In this document: in pieces, positions 1 to 11,328 of the stretch
How positions within the stretch are numbered: the stretch's first letter is position 1
Layout of the letters: each line of letters opens with the position of its first letter
Assembly (NCBI RefSeq): GCF_012275535.1
Contig: NZ_JAAVTK010000003.1
Location: 186,001-250,000 of the forward strand
Length of the DNA: 64,000 nt
Direction: 5' to 3'
From: Hymenobacter artigasi
GTDB taxonomy: Bacteria > Bacteroidota > Bacteroidia > Cytophagales > Hymenobacteraceae
Notes under the pieces: generated by a model
What the model was told of the DNA's origin: nothing
Databases searched by the model: none
What the model saw: only the letters and a program-made list of their open reading frames with translations
Made by a program: the position numbers and the translations under genes

Positions 1-240
1 CAGGAGTTATTCGGCCTCACCGAAACGCCAACGGTGATGGCCGGGCGCGTGCCGCTGCTGCTGCATCTGCTCTCGCCCGGCGGCCGCCCGGCGCAGGTAA
101 CGCGCGACTTGCGCAGCTTCTGGGAGAAGGGCTACTTTGAAGTGCGCAAGGATTTGAAGGGGCGCTACCCGCGCCACCCCTGGCCCGACAAGCCGATGGA
201 GCACATTCCGACCAAACTTACCAAGCGGCGGCTGGGATAA
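1..240 (+). CDS. hrpB: ATP-dependent helicase HrpB, C-terminal end (partial)
   Basis: Frame 1 is open from the first base of the window to a TAA at 238-240, giving 79 residues of a protein that begins upstream. The sequence contains LLHLLSPGGRPAQVT, DLRSFW and RYPRHPWPDKP, which match the conserved C-terminal region of HrpB, a DEAH-box superfamily 2 helicase. Only the C-terminal domain is visible; the helicase motifs lie outside. The internal GTG at 34 is part of the gene, not a start. The family call rests on the characteristic HPWP ending. Confidence 0.88.
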   Translation, partial: QELFGLTETPTVMAGRVPLLLHLLSPGGRPAQVTRDLRSFWEKGYFEVRKDLKGRYPRHPWPDKPMEHIPTKLTKRRLG

Positions 241-273
241 TAGGGCTTCCGCACCAAACATGGCGCATTAGAT

Positions 274-420
274 TTGCCCGGCCCTTTAGGGCCGGGATGC
301 TGGGTTCGTCCCTTCTTTTGGAGCTTGGAGCTTTAGCCCATGCGCAGCCTGAAAATACCCTGGACTAAAGCCCCGAAACAACGTTGGCCTTGAATCCCGG
401 CGCTAAAGCGCCGGGCAAAA
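274..420. repeat. Nested inverted repeat built from CCCGGC hairpins
   Basis: Two arms (about 274-298 and 392-417) are inverted copies of each other, and each is also a short palindrome (CCCGGC-CCTTTAGG-GCCGGG on the left, CCCGGC-GCTAAAGC-GCCGGG on the right). Between them a second pair (CTTTAGCCC near 331 and GGACTAAAG near 362) could also pair, giving a clover-like fold. It lies in the 411-bp gap between hrpB and the convergent GMC gene. I see no gene in this gap. Confidence 0.7.
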
Positions 421-493
421 TCCGGCAACCAATTTGGTGCATAAGCCCTGCCAGCAGGCGACATATCGGTAGTAAAGCCAGTAAAAAAAGGTC

Positions 494-546
494 AAAGCCC
501 CAACGGGGCGACATTCGTTGGACGAGTGTCGACCCGTTGGGGCTTT
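494..546. repeat. Terminator-like hairpin of the AAGCCCC repeat family
   Basis: An inverted repeat runs from AAAGCCCCAACGGG to CCCGTTGGGGCTTT around a CGACA...TGTCG inner stem. A near relative with the same layout (AGCCCC outer arm, CGACGCTCG inner part, GAGTGTCGGCCCG, GGGGCTTT) is present at 24832-24882. It could end transcription of hrpB and of the convergent GMC gene, but its recurrence suggests a dispersed family. The remaining bases to 651 show nothing I can support. Confidence 0.65.
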
Positions 547-651
547 ATGGCTCATTACGCTGATTCTTCTACCGATATGCCGCTCCGCTGGGACTTAACC
601 AGCTACTCCGCAACTTGGACTACGGATTCTGCGCGCGCGGCCCGGGCTACG

Positions 652-2283
652 CTATTCCGCAGCCGAGGCGCTGGCCGCGACCATGTCGCGAGCTTGGCCG
701 GCGGCGTCCAGCTCCTGCAGTATCATATCGGCGCACTTTTCGCCGATGACCATGGTGGGGATGTTGCTGTTGCCATTGATGATGATGGGCATGATAGAGG
801 CATCGGCCACGCGCAGCCCGGCGATGCCGTGCACCTTCAGGGTGTCATCGACCACGGACAGCGCGTCGTGGCCCATTTTGCAAGTGCCCACGGGGTGGTA
901 AATGGTCATCGTGTAGTCGCGGATGAAGTTTTCGAGGGCTTCGGGCGTGGTCACGTCGGGGCCGGGCAAGTGGCGCTCGCCGCGGTAGGGGGCGAAGGCG
1001 GGCTGCTCGGCAATGGCGAAGGCGGCGGCCACGCTCTGCTTCATCAGCTCCATGTCGTGCGGGTCGCCGTAGTAGTTGGGGTCCACCAGGGCTTTGTCGA
1101 ACGGGTCAGCCGAGTTCAGCGTGACGCTGCCCGTGCTGTGGGGGCGCACCACGCCCGGCAGCAGCGTGTAGCCGTGCCCGGCAGGGTTGCCCGCGCCGTG
1201 ATGAATGAACCAGCTGGGCCCGAAGTGAAACTGAATTTCGGGCGAGCCGTCGATGCCCAAATCAATGAAGCCGCCGGCCTCGCCGATGTTGGAAGTGAGC
1301 ATGCCCATCTGCTCGTTCTGAAAGCGGGCTCCCTGCTCGGGCGACGTGGCATCGGCCAGCGAAACCGGCTGCGTGCAGTGGTAGGCCACGGGCACAAACA
1401 TATGGTCCTGCAGGTTCTGGCCCACGCCGGGCAGGTCGAGCTTCACCTCAATGCCGTGCTGGCGCAGGTGCTCGGCCGGCCCGATGCCCGAGAGCAGCAG
1501 CACCTGCGGCGAGTTGATGGAGCCGCCGCTGAGGATGACTTCGCGGCGGGCCCGCACCTGCTGCGGCTGGCCGTCGTGCATGTAAGCGACGCCCACGCAG
1601 CGGCCGTCCTCAATCAGCAGCTCCGTGACGTGGGCGTGGGTAATGGCGGTGAGGTTTTCGCGCGCCAGGGCGGGGTGCAGGTAGCCGCCGGCGGCGCTGC
1701 ATCGCAGGCCGTTTTTCTGCGTCACCTGGTAGAGGCCGAAGCCGGTTTGCTCGCCGTCGTTGAAGTCGTCGTTGGGGGCGTAGCCGGCCTGGGTGGCGGC
1801 TTCCACGAAGGCCAGGCTCAGGGGGTTGGGGTCGCGCAGGTTGGCGATGTTGATGGGGCCGTTCACGCCGTGGTGGGCGCACTCGCCGCGCTCCTGGTGC
1901 TGGGTTTTGCGGAAGTAGGGCAGCAGGTCCTGGTAGGCCCAGCCCCGGTTGCCCATCTCGGCCCAGCGGTTGTAGTCGTTGGGGTTGCCGCGCATGAAAA
2001 TCATGGCGTTCATCGAGCTGGAGCCGCCCAGCATCTTGCCCCGGGGGTTGAACTCGCGCCGCCCGTTGAGGCCGGCCTGCGGCACGGTCATGTAGTCCCA
2101 GTCGAGGGCCGTTTTGAAGAGGTGCGGGAAGGCGGCCGGCACGTGAATCTCCTGTTGGGCATCGGGGCCGCCGGCTTCCAGCACCAGCACCTGCAGCTCG
2201 GGCCGCTCGCTGAGCCGGGCCGCTACCGCGCAGCCGGCCGAGCCGGCGCCAATCACAATGTAATCGTATTCCGTTGGGGTCAT
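652..2283 (-). CDS. GMC family FAD-dependent oxidoreductase (choline/alcohol dehydrogenase-like)
   Basis: This 543-residue protein is a flavoenzyme of the glucose-methanol-choline family, which oxidises alcohols to aldehydes or ketones with FAD. The N-terminus carries the FAD-binding signature GAGSAG (residues 12-17). The C-terminus has YHPVGTCKMG (His463) and NSNIP (Asn505/507), the expected catalytic His/Asn pair about 44 residues apart. GGSSSMN near residue 87 matches the first GMC signature. Length is typical. Substrate cannot be read from the sequence; BetA-like choline dehydrogenases are close, but there is no betaine operon nearby, so a general alcohol dehydrogenase is equally possible. 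No signal peptide is seen, so it is likely cytoplasmic or peripheral. Confidence 0.9.
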   Translation of the reverse strand: MTPTEYDYIVIGAGSAGCAVAARLSERPELQVLVLEAGGPDAQQEIHVPAAFPHLFKTALDWDYMTVPQAGLNGRREFNPRGKMLGGSSSMNAMIFMRGNPNDYNRWAEMGNRGWAYQDLLPYFRKTQHQERGECAHHGVNGPINIANLRDPNPLSLAFVEAATQAGYAPNDDFNDGEQTGFGLYQVTQKNGLRCSAAGGYLHPALARENLTAITHAHVTELLIEDGRCVGVAYMHDGQPQQVRARREVILSGGSINSPQVLLLSGIGPAEHLRQHGIEVKLDLPGVGQNLQDHMFVPVAYHCTQPVSLADATSPEQGARFQNEQMGMLTSNIGEAGGFIDLGIDGSPEIQFHFGPSWFIHHGAGNPAGHGYTLLPGVVRPHSTGSVTLNSADPFDKALVDPNYYGDPHDMELMKQSVAAAFAIAEQPAFAPYRGERHLPGPDVTTPEALENFIRDYTMTIYHPVGTCKMGHDALSVVDDTLKVHGIAGLRVADASIMPIIINGNSNIPTMVIGEKCADMILQELDAAGQARDMVAASASAAE

Positions 2284-2509
2284 GGGTGGGAATTGGTTGG
2301 GTTGGTAAAAGCCAGTTGGAGCCGGCCCGTAAGATGCCTAAAGCTATGATAAATAGCACACTATTCCAACTGGCAGCCAGCGCGCCCGGCCTAACCACAC
2401 AATAAAATTCAAACCTTGATTCCAGCCAGCAGCGGCACCCGCTAACCAGTATTTATGGATGGCATGCAGCAGGAGGCAATATGACGTAACAATTACGTAA
2501 CTTGAGGGA

Positions 2510-3238
2510 GTGAAACACCTCTTCCGCCTCTTGCCGCTAGCCTTACTTTTTGGCACCCCTGCGCTGGCGCAGGGTGGTGGGGCTCCCGTAGGCTGGCTGA
2601 AGCTCAGCGCCGACCTGCCGCTACGAGGGCGCTGGACCCTGTATTCGGAAGTAGAGAGCCGCCAAAGCAGTGCCCAGCTGGGTGCCCAGCAGCTGGGGCG
2701 GCTGGGGCTGCGCCTGCACGTAGCACCCAGTTTCAGCCTGAGCACCGGCTACGTACTGGCGGCCAACGAACTTGGCCCGGCCGATGGCCCCAGAGTGCCC
2801 GAGCACCGCTTTTACCAGGAAGTAATCCTCGCCGATGTGAAAGGGCCGGTGCGCGCCAGCCACCGCCTGCGGGCCGAGGAGCGGTGGCTGCGCCCGCTGC
2901 CGGAAGCCGCCTTTCGGTTTGCGCCGCGCCTGCGCTACCAGCTCCGGCTGGTGGTGCCGCTGCATTCGGGTGGCCTGCTGCCCGTGGGCAGCGCCTACGT
3001 GGTAGTAGCCGATGAGCTTTTTGCCAGCCTGGGCAAGCAGGCAGGCCGCAGCTTTCTGGAAGAAAACCGCGCCAGCGCCGGCCTGGGCTACCGCTTCAGC
3101 CCGCTGGCGACCATAGAGCTGGCCTACCTGCACCAAACTCAGTCGGCGGGCAACCTGGGCTTCGCCCTGGCTCGCAACGCGGTGCAGCTCAGCGTGGCGG
3201 TGGCCGCTCCCAGCCACCTCTCGCTGGTGCGCCGCTAG
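2510..3238 (+). CDS. DUF2490 family outer-membrane beta-barrel protein
   Basis: The gene starts at GTG 2510, preceded by a GAGGGA stretch, and encodes 242 residues. Residues 1-21 form a signal peptide ending in ALAQ. The rest alternates hydrophobic and polar residues with many aromatic-ended strands (RLGLRLHVAPSFSLSTGYV, HRFYQEVIL, ASAGLGYRF), and matches the DUF2490 pattern of strands with RxRxExRW-like segments (HRLRAEERWLRP, RLRYQLRL). The family is thought to be a small outer-membrane barrel of unknown function. It stands alone, divergent from the GMC gene and followed by a desaturase on the same strand. The fold assignment is from pattern only. Confidence 0.72.
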   Translation: MKHLFRLLPLALLFGTPALAQGGGAPVGWLKLSADLPLRGRWTLYSEVESRQSSAQLGAQQLGRLGLRLHVAPSFSLSTGYVLAANELGPADGPRVPEHRFYQEVILADVKGPVRASHRLRAEERWLRPLPEAAFRFAPRLRYQLRLVVPLHSGGLLPVGSAYVVVADELFASLGKQAGRSFLEENRASAGLGYRFSPLATIELAYLHQTQSAGNLGFALARNAVQLSVAVAAPSHLSLVRR

Positions 3239-3334
3239 GGCTTTCAGATGCCGGTTTCGCCTGCTTTACCAAGCCGTTGCAGGTTGGAATTTCGGGCGCT
3301 ACATTCGTAGTAGCAACAAAAAACACCTGCTCCG

Positions 3335-4246
3335 ATGCCGGATTTCACCCCCAATTCGCCCGTGCTAGCCGGCGACCAGCTTCGGCCGGGCTGGCTCCAT
3401 AACAGCTGGATGTACCTGATGCTGGCGGCCGCGTTGGGCTGGGGCTGGTCGAGCTGGTCGGGGCCGCGGGGGCTGGCTTCGGCGGGGCTGGTGGTGCTCA
3501 CGGTGGGGCTGGGGCACTCCATTGGCCTGCACCGGGGCATTATTCACCACGCCTACCGGTGCGGGCGCATCACGCGGGGCGTACTGGCCTACCTGGCGGT
3601 GCTGTCGGGACTGGGTGGGCCGATTTCGTGGCTGCGGGTGCATTATTTTCGCGACTACTGGCAGAACCGGCTCGACTGCCCGCCCTACTTCCGCTACGAC
3701 CACTCCCTGGCCCGCGACTACTACTGGAACCTGCATTTCGACCTGGTGCCCGGCGACATCAGCCGTTACCAGATTCCCGACGAGGACCTGCACGACCCCT
3801 GGTTGGTCTTCCTCGAAAAAACCTGGCACCTGCACGTTATCAGCCTAGCCGGCCTCATCTGGGCCTTTTTCGGGTTCGAAGCCATGATAATCTGCGTGCC
3901 GGTACGGGTGAGCGTGAGCATACTGGGGCACTGGTTTGTGGGCTTTATGACGCACAAATACGGTTACGCCCGCTACGCCATCGACGATGCCACCGAGCAC
4001 GGCTACAACAGCTGGGTGCTGGGCGCGCTGTCATTCGGCGAGGGCTTCCACAACAACCACCACGCCCACCCCAGTTCGGCCAAAATGAGCGCCGAATGGT
4101 ACGAGTTGGACCTGGGCTGGTACCTGGTGGCCGGCCTGCGCGCCACGGGTCTCATCTGGGACGTGCAGGTGGTGGGCCACACCGCCACCCAAAGGGCACG
4201 GGCCAAAGAGCATGCCTACCGCTGGCACTGGCCGTGGCAGACCTAG
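3335..4246 (+). CDS. Membrane fatty-acid desaturase family protein
   Basis: This 303-residue protein has the layout of membrane-bound acyl desaturases: several hydrophobic segments, a first histidine region HSIGLHRGIIHH (His61, 66, 71, 72), ATEHGYNSW, and a C-terminal box FHNNHHAHP. Desaturases of this family insert a double bond into fatty acyl chains using a di-iron centre held by histidines. The canonical middle box (HRxHH) is not present; the matching region reads RVHYFRDYWQNR with a single His. This variant may bind iron differently or use other histidines. The gene stands apart from lipid-synthesis genes. Family confidence is high, activity less certain. Confidence 0.8.
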   Translation: MPDFTPNSPVLAGDQLRPGWLHNSWMYLMLAAALGWGWSSWSGPRGLASAGLVVLTVGLGHSIGLHRGIIHHAYRCGRITRGVLAYLAVLSGLGGPISWLRVHYFRDYWQNRLDCPPYFRYDHSLARDYYWNLHFDLVPGDISRYQIPDEDLHDPWLVFLEKTWHLHVISLAGLIWAFFGFEAMIICVPVRVSVSILGHWFVGFMTHKYGYARYAIDDATEHGYNSWVLGALSFGEGFHNNHHAHPSSAKMSAEWYELDLGWYLVAGLRATGLIWDVQVVGHTATQRARAKEHAYRWHWPWQT

Positions 4247-4255
4247 CCCCAAATC

Positions 4256-5095
4256 CTACCGCATCTCATTGTCGTCCAGGAAGTTCTTGCCGTCGGTGCG
4301 GGGCGAGTAGTGCCGGTGCAGCCAGCGGCTAAGCCCCCCAAGGCCCGGCAGCAGCACCCGCTCGGTGATATTGGCCTGGTCGAGCTTATCGCGCACTTCC
4401 CACTTCAGGCGGGCCGGAATGATGATGCGGAAATACAGCTCCGGCCGGTCGGCCAGCCAGTCGTGCAGCACGCTTTTGCCCGTGCTCATCAGCGAAAACA
4501 GCGCATATTGGTGCACGATGCGGGCATCGAGGCTGGGCGGCTCCAGAAACAGCACGTAGGGCTCGGCCTGCAGTTCTTCTAGTTCGCGCAGGCTGCTGCT
4601 CACGGGCAGCAGCAGCTCGGAGGTAAACACGTTGGAACCTTCCTGGCGCAGGGCATGGCGCAGGCGCTGGGGCAGGTGCTCGGCCGCCTTCACGTAGTTC
4701 AGGGCCCAGATAATGCCGTCTTCGTGGTAGGCGTCGAGGTCGTCGGTGGCGAAGTGCAGGGCCACGTAGGGCGAATACGTCCAGTCGAGCAGGCGGGTGG
4801 GCAGGCCGTGGTGCTGGGCCAGCGCCAGCCAGTCCCAGGTGCTGGTGTTGGCAGCCGGCATGTCGGTTTCGCGGGCATACTTGCGGAAATTACGCAGCAG
4901 GTGATGCTCCAGATTATGGTACTCGCCGCCAAGGCGCTGCAAGCTGGTTTCGAGCTGAAAATGACGCGAGCGGCCGCCCCGGTACACAAACGGCGACCGG
5001 AACCGCCCAATGCGCGCATCCCAGGTGTCTTGGAACAGCAGCCGTTGCAGGTCTTCCCAGGAAGTGGCTTCGTAATCGTTGGCGGATAAGGGCAT
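4256..5095 (-). CDS. FRG domain-containing protein
   Basis: The 279-residue product has a clear FRG domain: FVYRGG at residues 36-41 and the diagnostic block LALAQHHGLPTRLLDWT about 90 residues in, followed by SPYVALHFAT. FRG domains are named for the F-x-R-G motif; their biochemical role is unknown, and they occur in stand-alone proteins and in mobile or defence-related contexts. No signal peptide is present. The stop lies 9 bp from the convergent desaturase stop. A promoter-like TATCTTCG sits only 4 nt upstream of the ATG, so the mRNA may be leaderless. No partner gene is evident. Confidence 0.85.
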   Translation of the reverse strand: MPLSANDYEATSWEDLQRLLFQDTWDARIGRFRSPFVYRGGRSRHFQLETSLQRLGGEYHNLEHHLLRNFRKYARETDMPAANTSTWDWLALAQHHGLPTRLLDWTYSPYVALHFATDDLDAYHEDGIIWALNYVKAAEHLPQRLRHALRQEGSNVFTSELLLPVSSSLRELEELQAEPYVLFLEPPSLDARIVHQYALFSLMSTGKSVLHDWLADRPELYFRIIIPARLKWEVRDKLDQANITERVLLPGLGGLSRWLHRHYSPRTDGKNFLDDNEMR

Positions 5096-5099
5096 GGGG

Positions 5100-5107
5100 C
5101 GAAGATA
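5100..5107 (-). promoter_or_regulatory. Promoter-like -7 element next to the FRG gene start
   Basis: On the minus strand the bases read TATCTTCG followed by CCCC and the ATG. This resembles the Bacteroidota -7 element (TAnnTTTG) with one change. If used, transcription would begin at or next to the start codon. I see no clear -33 TTG. Confidence 0.4.
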
Positions 5108-5130
5108 CGCCGGACCTAGAACGAAAAAAT

Positions 5131-5288
5131 CCCCTCCTTACCAAGGAGGGGACATTTCAGCGAAGCTGAAATTGGGGTGGTCAGGGCGTTGAACGATGCT
5201 GAGACGACTAGCGCACGGCATCGTTCAACGAGTTCAACCACCCCCGTTTTTGCTGCGCAAAAACTCCCCTCCTCATCTGAGGAGGGGG
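5131..5288. repeat. Composite palindromic element (CCCCTCCTT family), copy 1
   Basis: The element of about 160 bp begins and ends with short self-palindromes (CCCCTCCTTACCAAGGAGGG at the left, a diverged copy at 5265-5287). Inside, GGGGTGGT (near 5174) pairs with ACCACCCC (near 5236), and GTTGAACGATGC (5188-5199) pairs perfectly with GCATCGTTCAAC (5218-5229). A second copy of the same design and with the same core (GGCGTTGAACGAT) lies at 28488-28648. It occupies the gap between the FRG gene and the SDR gene. No ORF is evident in it. Confidence 0.85.
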
Positions 5289-5306
5289 GTTTCCCTTCTA
5301 CCAGCC

Positions 5307-6158
5307 CTACTCCCCGGCCGGGAAATCGGCGGCGTCGCCCATGTCGGCATACTGCTCCACTTCCTTGGCGATGGTGGCGAATTTCTCGCGGGCCCCCTTC
5401 ACGGCGGCCTTGCCCAGGGGCAGGTGCAGGGGCGGGTTTTCCATCTGCACTACCTCATACATGGCTTTGGCGGCACGCACGGGGTCGCCGGGCTGGCGGC
5501 CGCTGTAGCCCTGAATACCGCGCAGGTTTTCGCCCACGGTGGCCTGGTAGTCCTCAATTTCGGTGGTGGCAATAGTCGCCGACTCGCCCGCCCACTTGGT
5601 ACGGAAGCCGCTGGGCTCGATGTTGGTTACTTTGATGCCGAGCGGGCCCACCTGCTGGCTCAGGCTCTCGCCAATGGCCTCCAGGGCAAACTTCGAGGCG
5701 TTGTAGATGCCTACGCCGGGGAAGGTTTTGAGGCCGCCGATGCTGGTGATGTTGAGCACGTGGCCCGAGCGCTGCTTGCGCAGCTGCGGCAGCACGGCCC
5801 GCAGCACGTGCAGCGCGCCAAACACGTTCACGTCGAACTGGCGCTGCACTTCTTCGGCCGGCACCTCTTCAATGCTGCCCATGGAGCCATAGCCGGCGTT
5901 GTTGACAATGACGTCGAGCTGGCCGAAATGGGCAATGGCGTCGGCCACGGCAGTTTTCACCTGGGCTTCGTTGGTCACGTCGGCCACTACGCCGAGGGTG
6001 CGGCCGTCGATTTTTTTGGTAAATTCATCCGCTTGCTCGGGCTTGCGGAAGGAGGCGGCCACGCGGTCGCCTTTTTCGAGAACGTAGTCGGCCAGGGCTT
6101 CGCCGAAGCCGGACGAGGCCCCGGTGATAAACCAGGTTTTGGCAGTTGAATCAGACAT
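5307..6158 (-). CDS. Short-chain dehydrogenase/reductase (SDR)
   Basis: The 283-residue protein is a classical SDR. TGASSGFG (residues 12-19) is the Rossmann glycine motif, NNAGYG is the structural NAG motif, NITSIGG holds the catalytic Ser and YNASK the catalytic Tyr/Lys pair. Residues KPEQ and FRK after the second strand suggest NADP(H) preference, though this is weak. Such enzymes reduce or oxidise small carbonyl or hydroxyl compounds; the substrate cannot be deduced. The gene is apparently monocistronic and its stop abuts the composite palindrome at 5131-5288. Confidence 0.92.
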   Translation of the reverse strand: MSDSTAKTWFITGASSGFGEALADYVLEKGDRVAASFRKPEQADEFTKKIDGRTLGVVADVTNEAQVKTAVADAIAHFGQLDVIVNNAGYGSMGSIEEVPAEEVQRQFDVNVFGALHVLRAVLPQLRKQRSGHVLNITSIGGLKTFPGVGIYNASKFALEAIGESLSQQVGPLGIKVTNIEPSGFRTKWAGESATIATTEIEDYQATVGENLRGIQGYSGRQPGDPVRAAKAMYEVVQMENPPLHLPLGKAAVKGAREKFATIAKEVEQYADMGDAADFPAGE

Positions 6159-6245
6159 AATAAATCATTCTTTAGAAATGGTAGCTGCTAAGACGGTATC
6201 AGGCGGCGAATTGTTTGCCGGCAGCAGCAAGGGACTCCCCGGCTG

Positions 6246-6253
6246 TACCTTCG
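6246..6253 (+). promoter_or_regulatory. Promoter-like -7 element for the secreted esterase
   Basis: TACCTTCG matches the Bacteroidota -7 core with one substitution and lies 46 nt before the ATG at 6300. No well-spaced -33 TTG was found. Confidence 0.35.
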
Positions 6254-6299
6254 CGGCCCTGTTTTTTCCTATCGCCTCATCCATTCCCACCCACTTGCT

Positions 6300-9277
<2,978 letters not shown>

Positions 9278-9322
9278 GTCGGGCCACTACATCGCCAAAG
9301 CCCGAATAGCGCTTTGAAATAC

Positions 9323-9362
9323 AAGGGGCAATGCTGGTTACGACCGGCATTGCCCCTTTTTT
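9323..9362 (+). terminator. Rho-independent terminator after guaB
   Basis: A hairpin with stem AGGGGCAATGC/GCATTGCCCCT is followed by a T run, 46 nt after the guaB stop. Confidence 0.85.
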
Positions 9363-9476
9363 GTGCCCCGCCCCGGATAGAGCCGTTTCGGGTAGCCGAT
9401 TGTATCTTGCACGCCGGTTGAGCGCCCGCTACGGCGCGGCGGGCTGGTGTGCTTGTGTTATTCCTAGTTTCTGTCT

Positions 9477-10973
9477 GTGCGTCATCCGTTACTGTACATT
9501 GGTTTTCTATTGGCGCTGCTGAGCGGAGCGCTGGCCGTCGGCAATTTATTGGCTGATGGTAGCGGCGGAACCACGCCGTGGGCCATCTGGCTACTGCTGC
9601 TGGCCGACCTCGGCACCCTGGCGGTGCTGGTAAAGCTGTTTTTCCGGCCATCGGCCGCACCCGCCAGCGCCACCCCAGTCACCCTTCGCGAGAGCGAAAT
9701 GCTGAGCCTGCAGCGCCTGGCCCAGATTGTGCAGCGGGGCCAGACCTCCACGGAGGTGTACCATGTGCTGCTTGATTCGGCCGTGGCAACCGTGCGGGCC
9801 GATGCTGCCTGGATTGACCTCGACCCCAACCATACGGGCACCGACGACACCAACGCCACCCAGTATTACAACATCACACCCGCGCAAGCCGATTCCCTGC
9901 GCGCGGGCCTGCGGGCGCATCCACTCGTAGAGGGCGAGTACGTGACCAACGACCTGAACCGCCACCCCAGCTTTGTTGGCACTTCGCAGGCATTTCGTTC
10001 GGTCATTCAACTGCCGCTGCGGGGCTTGCACTTCAGCTACGGCACCCTGTACCTGCTGAAAGCAGAGCCCGGCACCTTCAACCGCGAAGACCTCAGCATT
10101 CTCCAGACCTTCACTGGCCAGGCCGTACTCAGCATCGAAAACCTGGAGTTGATGCAGACCTCGCTGGCCAACCAGCGCACCCAGGAGGAGCTTAAAATTG
10201 CCTCCCAGGTTCAGGACAGCCTCATTCCAAAAAACCTGCCTACCGATAACTGGTTCGAAATCAGCTCGCACTCGCTGGCGGCCAAGGAAGTGGGCGGCGA
10301 TTTCTACGACTTTCTGCACCTGCCGGGCCGGCGGCTAGCCGTTATCATCGGCGATGTGAGCGGCAAGGGCGTAACCGCCGCCTTCCACATGGCCCAGATG
10401 AAGGGAATTTTCCACTCGCTGATGCAGGAAAACCCCCTGGCCAAGAATGAGCGCGACAAGTTCCCGGTGCCCAGCAAGTTCATGGCTCAGGCCAACGCGG
10501 CCCTCGTGCACTGCCTGGAGAAGTCATCGTTTATCACGTCTTCGCTCTACATTATTGACTATGAGCAGGGTGGATTCGTGTTTGCCCGCGCCGGGCATTG
10601 CCATACGCTCTACTACCACGCCCTGCGCGAAGAGGTTTTTTACTTCGATTCCACGGGCCTGGGCCTCGGCATTATTCGGAACGAGAGCTACGAGAAGCAC
10701 ATCAAAAATCAGTTTTACGACTACAGCCCCGGCGATGTGATGGTGATTTACACCGACGGCATTGTGGAGGCGCGCGGCGGCTCCGGCACCGACGAGTATG
10801 GCGAGGACCGCCTCAAGCTGCGCCTGGAGGAAAGTTATTTTCAAGAGGCTGAGGATATTAAAAACTTCATCCTCGCCGACCTCAACGGCTTTACCCACGG
10901 CCACCCCATCCACGACGACCAGACGCTGCTCGTGATTAAATTCAAGTCGGCCCAACCCCTGCCACTGGGCTAA
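9477..10973 (+). CDS. SpoIIE/RsbU-type PP2C phosphatase with GAF domain and membrane anchor
   Basis: The 498-residue protein starts with GTG. Two hydrophobic helices (about residues 6-25 and 35-55) anchor it. A GAF-like sensory domain spans about 75-225, then a helical linker (EELKIASQVQDSLIPK, the hallmark before RsbU phosphatases) leads to a SpoIIE PP2C domain: VGGDFYDF near residue 271, GDVSGKG near 292, and a late DDQTLLVIK. Such phosphatases dephosphorylate a STAS-domain antagonist in partner-switching pathways. The next two genes encode exactly those partners. The GAF ligand or signal is unknown. Metal-binding aspartates are present, so activity is expected. Confidence 0.92.
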   Translation: MRHPLLYIGFLLALLSGALAVGNLLADGSGGTTPWAIWLLLLADLGTLAVLVKLFFRPSAAPASATPVTLRESEMLSLQRLAQIVQRGQTSTEVYHVLLDSAVATVRADAAWIDLDPNHTGTDDTNATQYYNITPAQADSLRAGLRAHPLVEGEYVTNDLNRHPSFVGTSQAFRSVIQLPLRGLHFSYGTLYLLKAEPGTFNREDLSILQTFTGQAVLSIENLELMQTSLANQRTQEELKIASQVQDSLIPKNLPTDNWFEISSHSLAAKEVGGDFYDFLHLPGRRLAVIIGDVSGKGVTAAFHMAQMKGIFHSLMQENPLAKNERDKFPVPSKFMAQANAALVHCLEKSSFITSSLYIIDYEQGGFVFARAGHCHTLYYHALREEVFYFDSTGLGLGIIRNESYEKHIKNQFYDYSPGDVMVIYTDGIVEARGGSGTDEYGEDRLKLRLEESYFQEAEDIKNFILADLNGFTHGHPIHDDQTLLVIKFKSAQPLPLG

Positions 10974-10988
10974 CGTATCGCCCTCATT

Positions 10989-11318
10989 ATGAAAGTTACC
11001 GCTCAACCCTCCGCCGATACCCTTACCCTCCTGCTCGATGGCGAGCTGGACGCTAGCTCCGCCATTGTGCTTGACACTGAGCTGGCTAAGCCCGATATTC
11101 TCAATTACCGCAAAGTCCTGATTGACTGCGCCAAGCTCAGCTATATTTCCTCGGCTGGCTTGGGCGTTTTCATTTCGCACCTCCAGCGCTTTCAGGATGC
11201 CAACGTAAAGCTGATTTTCTTCAACATGCAGGAAAAAGTGTTCAACGTGTTCGAAATCCTGGGCCTCGATGCGCTCATGACCATCGTACCCAGCGTAACC
11301 GAAGCCGAAGCAGCGTAA
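10989..11318 (+). CDS. STAS domain anti-sigma factor antagonist (RsbV/SpoIIAA-like)
   Basis: The 109-residue protein is a single STAS domain: LTLLLDGELDASSA at the start, then the phosphorylation loop LSYISSAGLGV, whose serine is the usual switch site. In partner-switching, the dephosphorylated form binds the anti-sigma kinase and frees its target. It starts 15 nt after the phosphatase stop, so the two are surely co-transcribed. A foldback repeat separates it from the kinase-like gene at 11429. Confidence 0.92.
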   Translation: MKVTAQPSADTLTLLLDGELDASSAIVLDTELAKPDILNYRKVLIDCAKLSYISSAGLGVFISHLQRFQDANVKLIFFNMQEKVFNVFEILGLDALMTIVPSVTEAEAA

Positions 11319-11328
11319 TTGAAGTTTT

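Noticed and set aside
526..2349. A 607-residue plus-strand ORF opposite the GMC gene
   Set aside because: It is antisense to a clear oxidoreductase, has His/Val/Gly-rich shadow composition and no family motif.
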